From contig CAJTZX010000028.1 of assembly GCA_910584345.1 (NCBI GenBank), positions 1 to 52,690 of the forward strand: a DNA stretch of 52,690 nucleotides. Reading direction: 5' to 3'. Made by a program: the position numbers and the translations under genes. The notes under the pieces were generated by a model. It saw only the letters and a program-made list of their open reading frames with translations, searched no databases and was not told the origin of the DNA. Source of the stretch: an uncultured Eubacterium sp. GTDB taxonomy: Bacteria; Bacillota; Clostridia; Lachnospirales; Lachnospiraceae. Positions 1-8,100 of this stretch are shown in pieces (positions within the stretch are counted from its first letter, which is position 1; each line of letters opens with the position of its first letter).

Positions 1-180
1 TTTTGCATTTTCAATCGCCTATCATAACGCTTGCCCCTTAAGTTCATGACATTGGCTCACTGAAATACCAAAGCATCTGGATGATACTGACCGGGGCTTT
101 CTGAAAGACATGCTCCCTTGGTCACCAAACTTCCCTGCGAACCTCCGGAAGTCTGGTAAAGATAAAGTGAAATAAGACTG

Positions 181-373
181 GAGCAAATCTATTTCTATCA
201 CACAGGTTTGTTTTAATTTTGTATAGATACGCACTATCTACTGTTTATTCTAAATCTGCCGAAACATTGCTGGTAATCTAATAAATATGAATTGAAATAA
301 AGAATAGAGAAATTCTATTACTATCATACAGATTTGTTTTAATTTTGTATAGGTACTCATTATTTACTGTTTA
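181..373. repeat. 67-bp imperfect direct repeat (two copies, 126 bp apart)
   Basis: Bases 181-247 and 307-373 align without gaps with about 58 of 67 identities by hand. Both contain TTTTAATTTTGTATAG and end in ACTGTTTA. The TTTGTATAG word recurs in the right arm of the palindrome at 473-502. Repeats of this kind next to a plasmid origin can be partition (centromere) sites or extra initiator sites. No ParA or ParB gene is present in the window, so the role is open. Confidence 0.75.
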
Positions 374-472
374 CATTCTTTAAACAAATTATAATGATAT
401 TCTTGATAAATATATTTCACATCTATAGAAATTATAGAATGAAAATACTTATTTTAAATTACAATTATCAGT

Positions 473-502
473 ATAATTACTATACATTTGTATAGTAATT
501 AT
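473..502. repeat. AT-rich palindrome, 13-bp arms
   Basis: ATAATTACTATAC and GTATAGTAATTAT form perfect inverted arms around a 4-base centre (ATTT). It sits in the most AT-rich part of the origin region and shares the GTATAG word with the 67-bp direct repeat. It is a candidate protein-binding site or cruciform. Confidence 0.7.
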
Positions 503-573
503 AAGAGGAATATTTTTCAATTAATAATATAGTAGTTTTATTTTTTTATTATACTGTAAGTATGTATAAAATT

Positions 574-835
574 AAAGAGAAAATGGTGATATCGTTAAAG
601 GTTTCTATTAGTAGAATGGAAAAGAATGGAAGTATGGTATAGTATGGTATAGTATGGCAGTATAAAAAACATGATATTTTCAAGGCTTTATTTCGATAAG
701 AACAGAGTAATTTGCTGTTTTGTAAAGAGAACTTGGCGGTAAAGATAAGAGAATATGGCATTTAGCCGACGTGAAAATTGCGGTAAAGTAAAGAAAATAT
801 GGCTGTTTATAAAGATAAGAGAAAAGAAAGTGTTA
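574..835 (+). repeat. Outlying iteron-like repeats
   Basis: Scattered copies of the iteron word (AAGAGAA followed by TGGCNGT) begin near 574, 723, 744, 787 and 814. They are irregularly spaced and more degenerate than the arrays downstream, and look like an eroded or secondary part of the origin. Confidence 0.55.
631..660. repeat. 10-bp tandem repeat x3
   Basis: AGTATGGTAT occurs twice in tandem, followed by a third copy AGTATGGCAG. The last copy grades into an iteron-like GGCAGT word. Confidence 0.7.
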
Positions 836-1081
836 TTGACAGAATCGTATCTTTTTATTACAATATACCATAAATGATAATAATAATTTTTCATTTATAG
901 TATATCGTAACAAAGCAGAAATAAAGAAGATAATAGAATATTAGTTATTAATAGTTGAATAGTTAGGAAAAAATTAGTAAAAATTACTAATTTTTTTATG
1001 ATAATAGAAGATAAATGGCATTTTTTCTGTAAAAGTACTAAATTTTTTATCGGGTGTTTTCATAATCAATAATAAAAAGAT

Positions 1082-1512
1082 AAGAGAATTTAGCTGTGGA
1101 AAAATTCAAAGCAAAGAGAATTTAGTTGTGAAAAAAGCTAAGCAAAGAGAAGATAGCAGTATAAGAATGATAAAGCAAAGAGAAGATAGCGGTGAAAAAT
1201 GAAGGTAAGCGAAGAGAAGCTGGCGGTGGAAAAGGTATAAAGCGAAGAGAAGCTGGCGGTGGAAAAGGCATAAAGCGAAGAGAAGCTGGCGGTGGAAAAA
1301 CATAAAGTAGGGAAAAGATAGCGATGAAAAAACATAAAGCAGGGAGAAAATAGCGATGAGAATAACAAAGGTAAGAGAAGAAAGCGGTTAAAAAGTATAA
1401 AGTAAGGAGAAAATGGCGGTGAAAATGATAAAGGTAAGAGAAAATAGCGGTAAAAAATAAAAAAGAAATAGATGTGAAAATAATAAAAAAAGAGAGAAAA
1501 ACGGTAAAATAG
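1082..1512 (+). repeat. Iteron array I, about 14 copies, 31-34 bp period
   Basis: Copies of a repeat with consensus GNAAGAGAAGATGGCGGTGAAAA have their AAGAGAA core at 1082, 1114, 1145, 1178, 1212, 1245, 1278, 1310, 1342, 1373, 1405 and 1436, then two decayed copies near 1463 and 1490. The period of 31-34 bp is about three helical turns, so all sites face the same side of the DNA. The copies at 1212, 1245 and 1278 are nearly identical. Directly repeated, helically phased sites upstream of a Rep_3 initiator are the hallmark of an iteron-controlled theta origin. Confidence 0.9.
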
Positions 1513-1633
1513 AAAATAAAATATCGTAAAAATAGCAAAATTACGATGAAAACGATAGAAAATAGGAAAATATATCAAAAAAACTTTTAATAAGGGATGG
1601 CAATAAATATATAAAGCGATTTGAAAGGAAGGG

Positions 1634-1862
1634 AAGAGAAGCTGGCGGTAGAAAATCAAGATTTGTTAGCTAAAAAAATATAAATAATGGAAATACGTAG
1701 TATTTTATCAAAGCAGAACAGAAACTTGGACAGATGATAAGTTGAAGATAAGAGAAAGTAGCAGTTTTTTTGCTTCAATCAATAAAGATGAGAGAAATTA
1801 GCGGTTAAAAGATGGAAAAAAGAATGCTTTCGAGCAATAGATAAGAGAAAATGGCTGTAAAA
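1634..1862 (+). repeat. Scattered iterons between the two arrays
   Basis: Further copies start at 1634 (a near-perfect GAAGAGAAGCTGGCGGT), 1750, 1790 and 1843. They keep the orientation of the arrays but not the regular spacing. Confidence 0.8.
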
Positions 1863-1906
1863 TATACCTGAACTATATGTGTTTTTCGAAAAATATTTTA
1901 AAAGAA

Positions 1907-2121
1907 GAGAGAAAATCGCTGTATGTAAAAAGTAAAAAAGGTAAGAGAAGATCGCTGTATGTGAAATATAATAAGATAAGAGAGGATCGCTGTATGTGAG
2001 ATATAGTAAGATAAGAGAGAATTTCTGTATGTGAGATATAATAAGATAAGAGAGAATTGCTGTATGTGAAATAAGAAAAGATAAGAAAGAATCGCTGTTA
2101 AAAGGTAAGAGAAAATGGCGG
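1907..2121 (+). repeat. Iteron array II, 7 copies, 35-bp period
   Basis: Copies start at 1907, 1943, 1978, 2013, 2048 and 2083 with a 35-36 bp period, and a last one at 2106 out of phase. The core here ends in ATCGCTGTATGTGA, a diverged sub-family of array I. The last copy abuts the predicted -10 box of rep, which is a typical arrangement for initiator autorepression. Confidence 0.88.
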
Positions 2122-2123
2122 AA

Positions 2124-2160
2124 TATAATGAGCAACTAAAATACAAATATAGGAGGAGTT
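2124..2160 (+). promoter_or_regulatory. rep -10 box and ribosome site
   Basis: A perfect TATAAT lies at 2124-2129 directly after the final iteron (2106-2120). No good -35 is visible at normal spacing. AGGAGG at 2152-2157 sits just before the ATG at 2161. The overlap of iteron and promoter suggests that Rep bound at its own sites represses its own gene. Confidence 0.6.
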
Positions 2161-3453
2161 ATGGCAAAAAAAGCAGAATCGTCGGCAAATAATGAAAAAA
2201 AGAAAGCACGTAAAAAAGGAGGGAATGAAGTAGCATTTCGTCCGCAAAGTATTGTAGAGGCTAGGTATAATCTGGATCGAAGACAAAATGATATTATGGA
2301 TATTGCATTTGGAATGATTGATGACCAGATTGACCGAAAAGAATATTCAATTAGAGTCGCAGACGTAAAAGAATATTACAATATAGAAGATAAGTCGCAT
2401 GCTTATCGGTTTTTAAAGCAGGCAGTAGAGTCTTTAGAGGGAAAAGGATTTAAATTGAAAAAGGATGAAGATACTTCTATATTTTATCCTTGGTTTTCAA
2501 AGATTACATATGTGCGTGCGAAAGATGAAGAAAACAGCCATATAGATTTTAAAATGGATGATGATCTCAAACGGATGATTGTTGAATCGCGACGCGGAGC
2601 GTATTATTCTATTCGATATGCGATTAATTTAAGCAATAAATATGCAAAAAGGCTGTATTATTTATTTCAGGATCGAAAGAATTGGAATCTTAAAAATCCG
2701 GATATGGAAACAGGTGTGTTTACGATAGCGATAGAAGAGCTGTTAAGAATGCTGGATTGTCCAAAATCATATAAATACACTGATTTTAAGCGGTATGTTA
2801 TTAAGCCGTCTATGGAACAAATTAATGGGAGTACTGACATTTATTTTGAATATGAAGAAAATAGAGGAAAGCTGAAATCTGGACAAAGAGGCGTATTAAG
2901 TCTTACGTTTCATGTAACGCAACTAAATCCAAATTCCAAGGTCGTAGCGGATGCTGCATTTTATGAAATTACAAGTCAGCATTTGGAGATTAGGAAAAGA
3001 GGGTATCTGGATGCTGAAGTAAGAGATATTTTGTCAATGGCTAAAAGGTATGATCGAGATGATAATTTTATACAGGAAGCGCTGGAAATCGTAGATCATA
3101 CAAAATGTGAAAGCAGAGTTGGATTAGCTTGCTATTTTATGAAGAATGGATATAATCAATTGTCGTCAAGTCGTCAGTCGGAAAAAGGAACAAATTTAAA
3201 AGTAGCAGAACGAACAGCATCCTATCATAATTTTCACCAACGTAATTATGACTATGATGAATTGGAAAAGAATTTATTGAATCAAAGTATTACAAAAGAA
3301 ATGCAAAAATCTGATGAAATGGATGAACAGAAACCAATGGGAAAACGAGAAATTTCATTTGAAGAATTACAAAGTATGATGGCAGGAAATCCACAGTTAC
3401 AACAAGAAATTGCAAGCTTATTAGAAAAGATGAATGGAACAGGAAAGCAATAA
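2161..3453 (+). CDS. rep: Replication initiator protein, Rep_3 (RepB) family
   Basis: A 430-aa initiator of the Rep_3 superfamily, which binds iterons and opens the origin for theta replication. A basic lysine-rich leader (1-21) is followed by a first winged-helix domain (about 31-140). The family-typical helix with NLSNKYAKRLYYLFQ (156-170) comes next, then a second winged helix (about 185-255) containing the conserved YTDFKRYVIKPSMEQIN stretch. The C-terminal 150 residues are a charged, Gln-rich tail that makes it longer than many plasmid RepB proteins. The start follows a strong ribosome site. It is the only gene of the left region on the plus strand and lies directly downstream of about 27 iterons. 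A bidirectional hairpin terminator follows. Family assignment is firm; whether it drives a plasmid, a chromid or an integrated relic is not decided by the sequence. Confidence 0.93.
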   Translation: MAKKAESSANNEKKKARKKGGNEVAFRPQSIVEARYNLDRRQNDIMDIAFGMIDDQIDRKEYSIRVADVKEYYNIEDKSHAYRFLKQAVESLEGKGFKLKKDEDTSIFYPWFSKITYVRAKDEENSHIDFKMDDDLKRMIVESRRGAYYSIRYAINLSNKYAKRLYYLFQDRKNWNLKNPDMETGVFTIAIEELLRMLDCPKSYKYTDFKRYVIKPSMEQINGSTDIYFEYEENRGKLKSGQRGVLSLTFHVTQLNPNSKVVADAAFYEITSQHLEIRKRGYLDAEVRDILSMAKRYDRDDNFIQEALEIVDHTKCESRVGLACYFMKNGYNQLSSSRQSEKGTNLKVAERTASYHNFHQRNYDYDELEKNLLNQSITKEMQKSDEMDEQKPMGKREISFEELQSMMAGNPQLQQEIASLLEKMNGTGKQ

Positions 3454-3505
3454 CTGTTCGCAAAAGGATAGTTTTACGAATAGTTATTGCTTTTAAATTA
3501 TTAAA

Positions 3506-3549
3506 CTATGAGTTAATAAAATATGAAAAATTATTTTATTAACTCATAG
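3506..3549. terminator. Bidirectional terminator, 18-bp perfect stem
   Basis: CTATGAGTTAATAAAATA and its exact complement flank an 8-base loop, between the convergent rep gene and the minus-strand gene ending at 3559. T-rich sequence follows on both strands. Confidence 0.85.
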
Positions 3550-3558
3550 TCATTTTAT

Positions 3559-4308
3559 TTAATTTAAAAATAGTTTTTTTGTGGTCTTTGCAGCATTCTC
3601 TTGTTGTTTGCAGTTTTGAACAATTCCAAGTATTGCGTCTTCTTCTTGAAACCAACTTTTTTTAATTGCTTTACAATTTGTGACATTTATTCCATATGCT
3701 TTAACAGGACTCATATATTTAGAAGATATATTGTTTTGGTCAGAATCATTTTCAGTAGCTTGTTCTGAGTATCCTTCCGTTTGATATAGATAGGATGCAT
3801 ATTTTTTAGAGAATTCCGGCATAAATTCATTTAAATCTACAAAACAGTCACTTTTGGCGAGTGATTGAAAATGTTTCTCGTTTGTCACAATAAGATCTAT
3901 TTCTTGGGCAGATAAGAATGCGGATAATTTTGCATCAGATTCATAACCATTTGGAAAAGAATCATCAACGCGTATTACTTCGTGTTTGGGATCTGTGATG
4001 AATAATTCTGTTAGTAAAGTTTCCAAAGATTCTTTTTCTTCTGGGATCATTGCATTGTGGACAATTGCAAAAAAAAGTTTGCATTCTTTTTGAGGTTTAG
4101 TCATTGTCCAAACAATAATTCCAAATGCTGCAATCAGAGCGATAAAAATCAAACATTTTATTAGATAGTAATCAAGGAAATATTGCAGCCGCTGTGAAAA
4201 AGTTAGTTCAGACCATTTTTGCTTTTCTGATTTTTCTTCTGCTACCTGAAAAAGTGATGCGTTATCATCTAATACAGATCTATGGTTATTATTACCTGTC
4301 AGTGCCAT
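3559..4308 (-). CDS. Single-pass membrane protein, function unknown
   Basis: A 249-aa protein with a cytoplasmic N-terminus of about 48 residues, one membrane helix (about 52-70) and an outward C-terminal domain of about 175 residues. I do not recognise a named family. The outer part (ELFITDPKHEV, EIDLIVTNEKHFQSLAK, FVDLNEF) has the alternating pattern of a periplasmic-binding-protein half domain, as seen in membrane-anchored relatives of solute-binding proteins in Clostridia. That is a weak resemblance. It stands alone: the gene upstream ends 210 bp away past a hairpin, and it converges on rep. No enzyme motif is visible. Confidence 0.7.
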   Translation of the reverse strand: MALTGNNNHRSVLDDNASLFQVAEEKSEKQKWSELTFSQRLQYFLDYYLIKCLIFIALIAAFGIIVWTMTKPQKECKLFFAIVHNAMIPEEKESLETLLTELFITDPKHEVIRVDDSFPNGYESDAKLSAFLSAQEIDLIVTNEKHFQSLAKSDCFVDLNEFMPEFSKKYASYLYQTEGYSEQATENDSDQNNISSKYMSPVKAYGINVTNCKAIKKSWFQEEDAILGIVQNCKQQENAAKTTKKLFLN

Positions 4309-4398
4309 AAAATAATCATGTTCCTTTCCATTATAGTAATTTTCAAAGTTTTAATGAAAATTGGTCAATTACAATAGCAATTAGTAAAAAATATTTAT

Positions 4399-4437
4399 CC
4401 ACTCCATAAAGATAGGCCATTATGGAGTGGTTTTTAT
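4399..4437. terminator. Hairpin terminator, 11-bp stem
   Basis: CCACTCCATAA pairs perfectly with TTATGGAGTGG across a 10-base loop and is followed by TTTTTAT on the plus strand. On the minus strand, the direction of the flanking genes, the T-run comes a few bases later. It probably ends the DUF4317 transcript. Confidence 0.65.
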
Positions 4438-4517
4438 GGTTTTGAATAATGTTACGGTACAATTTATAATAAATAGCTGTTATATTTGTGAAATAAAAAA
4501 ATAAGTTATCAGAAACA

Positions 4518-5657
4518 TTATACTGTTGTATGTATTCCATTCACATTAATATTTTCATTTGCGTCCATAGGAATAATAAGGCATTTTTGGCCATCGATAA
4601 TCTGAGATTTAATTCTTGCGGCTTTTTCTGGTTTTACATGAAGTACAACATCGTAAGTTTTTACTTCAAATTTGCGTTGATCTACTACATTTTCTGCATA
4701 TAGTTTAGCTTCACCGACTTTTTTGTCATATTCCTGTTCTGCCTGACAGACCTTTTCTTCGGAGATGCCACTTTCATTTAAAATTTCTCGGATAGCTGAT
4801 TTTGATAATTCAATTGGTTCGGGTTCTTCGTTTTTAGGGGAAGACTCAGCATTTTCAGATATTTTTTCGTGTATTTTATCATGGATTTCTTTAATTGTTT
4901 CGTAACGACTTTCATCGCCAAGAGCATCTTCCAGGATAGAGCGAAAAATATCTTTCTGCTCTGTGGCTGTCATTTTTTGATTACAACCGAAAACACTTTC
5001 CATAAATTCTGCTGGCGATTCTTTTACATTTTTTGTATAAAAGAGTGCAGCATGGATATCTGTACTTCGATCTGTAAAGGCTGGGAAAACAAAGCCAACA
5101 TCCGGGGCGCCAACAATCCAGTCACGTAGACGCAGCCCGATTTCATTTGAATTTTCTAAATAACCTAGTCCAGGTTTGGATAAGGTAACCGGGCAAATGG
5201 CACAAAGCAAATATTCATAAATTTCTTCAGATTCATCCAGATTTCTGTGATCTTTTGTTTTCAATGGGATATCATAAGCATCATGAAAGATCAAGATCAG
5301 ATAGTTACCGGCGTAACAATAATTTTCAATGATTAAATCATAAAAGCGTTCTAATAAATCTTCATTTTTCAGTTTACTTTCACGCAAACCGAGTAGAAAT
5401 TGTTGTCTGCCACCCTGCTCTTCTTCTGCTAATGGAAATTCCAGTTCCATTAGATTATTTCCGATTGTACCAGATAAGACTTTTTTTGCGACATCCAGAT
5501 ATTTATAAAATTCTTCTTCATCTAAATTTAAAAATGTCTTTCCAAGCCTAGTTACTCGGTTGCGCGAGCTATCCACATAACAGCCGCACATACGTGTGAA
5601 AGTGCAACTTTCTTTTTTCATTCTTTTTTTAATTTCCATAATTTCTTTCTTATTCAA
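4518..5657 (-). CDS. DUF4317 domain-containing protein
   Basis: A protein of about 379 aa of the DUF4317 family, which is widespread in Lachnospiraceae and Ruminococcaceae and has no known function. Family features are the N-terminus NKKEIMEIKKRMKKESC, the motif TRMCGCYVDSSRNRV and the segment VLSGTIGNNLMELEFP. I place the start at a TTG (5655-5657): it follows GAGGG at proper spacing and gives the usual MNKKE beginning, whereas the upstream ATG of the longer frame lacks such a site. The protein appears soluble, with an acidic, proline-rich stretch near two thirds of its length. The gene stands alone between two terminators. Confidence 0.85.
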   Translation of the reverse strand: MNKKEIMEIKKRMKKESCTFTRMCGCYVDSSRNRVTRLGKTFLNLDEEEFYKYLDVAKKVLSGTIGNNLMELEFPLAEEEQGGRQQFLLGLRESKLKNEDLLERFYDLIIENYCYAGNYLILIFHDAYDIPLKTKDHRNLDESEEIYEYLLCAICPVTLSKPGLGYLENSNEIGLRLRDWIVGAPDVGFVFPAFTDRSTDIHAALFYTKNVKESPAEFMESVFGCNQKMTATEQKDIFRSILEDALGDESRYETIKEIHDKIHEKISENAESSPKNEEPEPIELSKSAIREILNESGISEEKVCQAEQEYDKKVGEAKLYAENVVDQRKFEVKTYDVVLHVKPEKAARIKSQIIDGQKCLIIPMDANENINVNGIHTTV

Positions 5658-5819
5658 AATTTTTCCCTCTATTTCTCTGTTTTTGACAGTTCTTAGATAT
5701 ATATTATACACGTACGAAAGGATACAGGCAAATCATTTTCTTAAAAAATAGGAATTTTATTGAATTATTTTAATGATCTATGATAAAATAAATAGTAAAT
5801 AGTGAAGGAGGACAAACTT

Positions 5820-5972
5820 ATGAATGAAAAGTTATATAAAGCGATGAATGCATCTGCTATTTCGAGTTTAGTGATTGGAATTTGTGTTTTGACAACGGGA
5901 ATTGCATCTGGTGTACTTTTAATTATTAACGGTGCCAGATTACTAAAACACAAATCACTTATTTTGTTATAA
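5820..5972 (+). CDS. Small membrane protein, 50 aa
   Basis: A 50-aa frame beginning MNEKLYKAMNASAISSL and ending in a basic, leucine-rich tail. GGAGGA stands nine bases before the ATG, an excellent ribosome site. Most of the middle is one hydrophobic helix with GxxxG-like glycines (VIGICVLTTGIASGVLLIINGARLL, interrupted only by small residues). Short proteins of this form occur across Firmicutes without known function. It is one of only three plus-strand genes right of rep and converges on carD, sharing a bidirectional terminator. Confidence 0.75.
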   Translation: MNEKLYKAMNASAISSLVIGICVLTTGIASGVLLIINGARLLKHKSLILL

Positions 5973-5976
5973 ATAA

Positions 5977-6016
5977 AAGCCTGTTGTCTATTGTATCTCA
6001 AATAGAAGACAGGCTT
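5977..6016. terminator. Bidirectional terminator between small membrane protein and carD
   Basis: AAGCCTGTTGTCTATT pairs with AATAGAAGACAGGCTT, one mismatch, 7-8 base loop. Four T's follow on the minus strand. Confidence 0.85.
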
Positions 6017-6024
6017 AAAACAGT

Positions 6025-6546
6025 TCAAATCTTTTGTATCTCTTTTGTATGCTCTACTTTTTCTGCGATAAAATCTCGTACCTGATTTCGATCAATTCCG
6101 AGAATGATTGCAAATTCTCCATATAGACGATCCTCTGCAAGATGAAAGTATTTTTCATCGGAAGCTGTTATTTTTTTCCCTTCGGCAATTCGATGTTGCA
6201 TCCGTTGATAAATAGTTTTGATGATACGGATCAATTCTCTGCAATCGCATTTGCGTAAAGTTTCTTTGTATTGTGTTTCACGCTGTTTTTCGTCTTTGAC
6301 CCAAAGAGGTTCCATATCAGGTAATTCCTCAAGCAGCTGCATGATAGTATCTTTATGAATTAATGACCGCATTACTACTTTTGTACTGTCTACTGGGGTA
6401 AAAATTTGGCTATCCTTTGCATAATAAGGAACAAGCGTGTAATAAATCTGTTCTTTTGATATTCCTGGTATGTCTAGCGGTCCAATTTCTTTAATCCTGC
6501 AGACACCGTTGTTTCCATAAACTACATAATCATTTTTTTGGAACAT
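6025..6546 (-). CDS. CarD-family transcriptional regulator
   Basis: About 173 aa, starting at the ATG that follows AAAGGAGAA (the frame has an upstream ATG without a ribosome site). The N-terminal 60 residues are the CarD/CdnL RNA-polymerase-interacting domain: MFQKNDYVVYGNNGVCRI, then PGISKEQIYYTLVP, then FTPVD. It is followed by an all-helical C-terminal domain ending in RDFIAEKVEHTKEIQ. CarD proteins bind the RNAP beta subunit and stabilise open promoter complexes, notably at rRNA promoters. It is monocistronic, with its own promoter and terminator. Confidence 0.92.
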   Translation of the reverse strand: MFQKNDYVVYGNNGVCRIKEIGPLDIPGISKEQIYYTLVPYYAKDSQIFTPVDSTKVVMRSLIHKDTIMQLLEELPDMEPLWVKDEKQRETQYKETLRKCDCRELIRIIKTIYQRMQHRIAEGKKITASDEKYFHLAEDRLYGEFAIILGIDRNQVRDFIAEKVEHTKEIQKI

Positions 6547-6594
6547 AAGCAATTCTCCTTTTCTGTCAATATTCAATAATTTGGTGTCAACCTT

Positions 6595-6624
6595 ATTCTA
6601 CCAATTTATTTTTGACAATGTAAA
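6595..6624 (-). promoter_or_regulatory. Probable carD promoter
   Basis: Reading the minus strand, TTTACA (6624-6619) and TAGAAT (6600-6595) are separated by 18 bases, upstream of the carD ribosome site. It was found by eye and is not scored. Confidence 0.45.
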
Positions 6625-6703
6625 TACTTTTTATACAGAAATAGCTTATTTCGTGATAATACCCTATACCAGAGGTTCTATACTTGTGCACATTGCCTAC
6701 ATA

Positions 6704-8083
6704 TTATAGAAATTGTTTGCGGCAGATTTCCAAGAGTTTACGATAAATTTCAGGATATGAGCTACCTGTTTGATGGCAAATACGAGTAATAGAATTATAC
6801 TCTGGATAAAAGCACTTTTTTCCATTTAAATCACAGACCTTAACTTGTATTTCACCATAAATTGTCTGAATATTTTTAATAGATCGAGGCAAAACGGAAC
6901 GCTCCATGCGCTGCTTTCGGATGCCAATAGTAGTTGTCTGCTCGAAAATAATTTGTTCCAGTTTGGAAATATCTGTCTGCTCACATAGAACGTTTAATTG
7001 ATATGCTGGGCGGTTTTTTTTCATATAGACAGGAAAAAAATGAACATCCTTAGCTCCGGCTTGCATTAAACATTCCATTGTATATCCCAACATTTCACCA
7101 GTGCAATCATCTATATTTGTTTCAAGTTTATATATCGTATCTGAATCATATATCGTTTGATCAGATGAAACAGGCTCAATTAGCATAGCGCGTAAAATAC
7201 TTGGATGTTCATAAGTGCGTTTACCAGCTCCAAGACCAGTGCGAAGGATACGAAATTGTTTTGGAAGATGTCCGCTGCTGCGAATAGCTGCTGCAATAGC
7301 CGCTCCTGTTGGAGTTACAAATTCACCGTTAATATTTGTTATCTGGAGAGGAATTTGATATTCTTGTATAATGTTTGTTGTAGCGGGAACCGGAACGGGA
7401 AGAATTCCATGCTGGCAACGGATAGTACCGGTTCCTTCCTGTAATACTGGAAGAATTACATCTGAAATATGCAGGTTGTCTAAGCACACAGCAGTAGAAA
7501 TAATATCTACGATAGAATCAACGGCACCAACTTCGTGAAAATGAACATTTTCTATGGAAGTGCCATGTGCTTTTGCTTCTGCTTCACCAAGTATTGTAAA
7601 AATTTTTTCGGCAATTTTTTTCGCGTGACTGGTCATATCTGCCTGGTGGATGATAGACAGAATGTCAGAAAGATTTCGGTGTATGTGAGGGTGCTCAGTC
7701 ATGCGTGAGTGATGATGGTCTAATACTTGACTTTGTAAATGTTCTTGTTTCGAATGCTGTTGGTATGTATGGTTGTGTCTGCATATTTGATGATCTTCAT
7801 AATTGTTGATTTTGTTTTGATCGTCAAGTGTTATAGGATGAATTTCATGTGAATGAAGGTATTCCATGTCGTGGTCATGATTATCCTGTTCCAGCATTAC
7901 ATGGAAATCGCATACATCCAGGCCGTTTTTTTCTTTACGGCTAATTTTTGTGGAAAAATCTTTGATAGGAAGACTTTGTAATGCACGTTCTAAAACTGCC
8001 TGATCGGCACCAAGATCTAGCAGTGCGGCAACGGTCATATCTCCACTGATTCCACTGTAACATTCTAAATATAATGTATTCAT
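6704..8083 (-). CDS. larC: Nickel-pincer cofactor biosynthesis protein LarC
   Basis: A 459-aa LarC (formerly DUF111). It inserts nickel into the pyridinium-dithiocarboxylate ring during synthesis of the nickel-pincer cofactor used by lactate racemase and relatives. The family N-terminus LYLECYSGISGDMTVAALLDLG and the VHFHEVGAVDSIVDI motif are present, as are a His-rich linker (about 68-130, presumably metal binding) and the late segments TNIDDCTGEMLGYTMECLM and FFPVYMKKNRP. The reading frame is uninterrupted although larC is frameshifted in some species. LarB and LarE, the other synthesis enzymes, and LarA are not in the window. It is the last gene of a four-gene operon, 17 bases after the MoxR ATPase. 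Confidence 0.93.
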   Translation of the reverse strand: MNTLYLECYSGISGDMTVAALLDLGADQAVLERALQSLPIKDFSTKISRKEKNGLDVCDFHVMLEQDNHDHDMEYLHSHEIHPITLDDQNKINNYEDHQICRHNHTYQQHSKQEHLQSQVLDHHHSRMTEHPHIHRNLSDILSIIHQADMTSHAKKIAEKIFTILGEAEAKAHGTSIENVHFHEVGAVDSIVDIISTAVCLDNLHISDVILPVLQEGTGTIRCQHGILPVPVPATTNIIQEYQIPLQITNINGEFVTPTGAAIAAAIRSSGHLPKQFRILRTGLGAGKRTYEHPSILRAMLIEPVSSDQTIYDSDTIYKLETNIDDCTGEMLGYTMECLMQAGAKDVHFFPVYMKKNRPAYQLNVLCEQTDISKLEQIIFEQTTTIGIRKQRMERSVLPRSIKNIQTIYGEIQVKVCDLNGKKCFYPEYNSITRICHQTGSSYPEIYRKLLEICRKQFL

Positions 8084-8100
8084 TTTAAATTCCTTTCATT

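Larger units (their letters stand above)
1..2160. other. Gene-free origin region upstream of rep
   Basis: No convincing gene lies here. The open frames on the minus strand are low-complexity translations of the iterons or are unsupported. The stretch holds, in order, a non-repetitive segment of higher G+C (about 20-180) with no recognised identity, a 67-bp direct repeat, an AT palindrome (473-502), a 10-bp tandem triplet, scattered and then densely phased iterons, and finally the rep promoter and ribosome site. The very AT-rich stretches (about 360-560 and 840-1080) are candidate unwinding elements. No convincing DnaA box cluster was seen. Confidence 0.75.

Noticed and set aside
1094..1104. 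DnaA box (TGTGGAAAA) in the first iteron and TTATCCACT near 4395
   Set aside because: Single mismatched copies; one is part of the iteron sequence and the other part of a terminator stem.
1106..1659. Overlapping minus-strand frames of 65-173 codons with repeated FHRQLLFAL and TASFSSLY words
   Set aside because: They are translations of the iteron repeats in three frames, with no ribosome site or complexity expected of a gene.
1082..2121. CRISPR array
   Set aside because: The repeats are short, degenerate and separated by only 12-18 variable bases, no cas genes are present, and a Rep_3 gene follows directly; iterons explain them.
1779..2286. Minus-strand frames rich in SHTAIFSYL repeats
   Set aside because: Same cause: reverse-strand reading of iteron array II.
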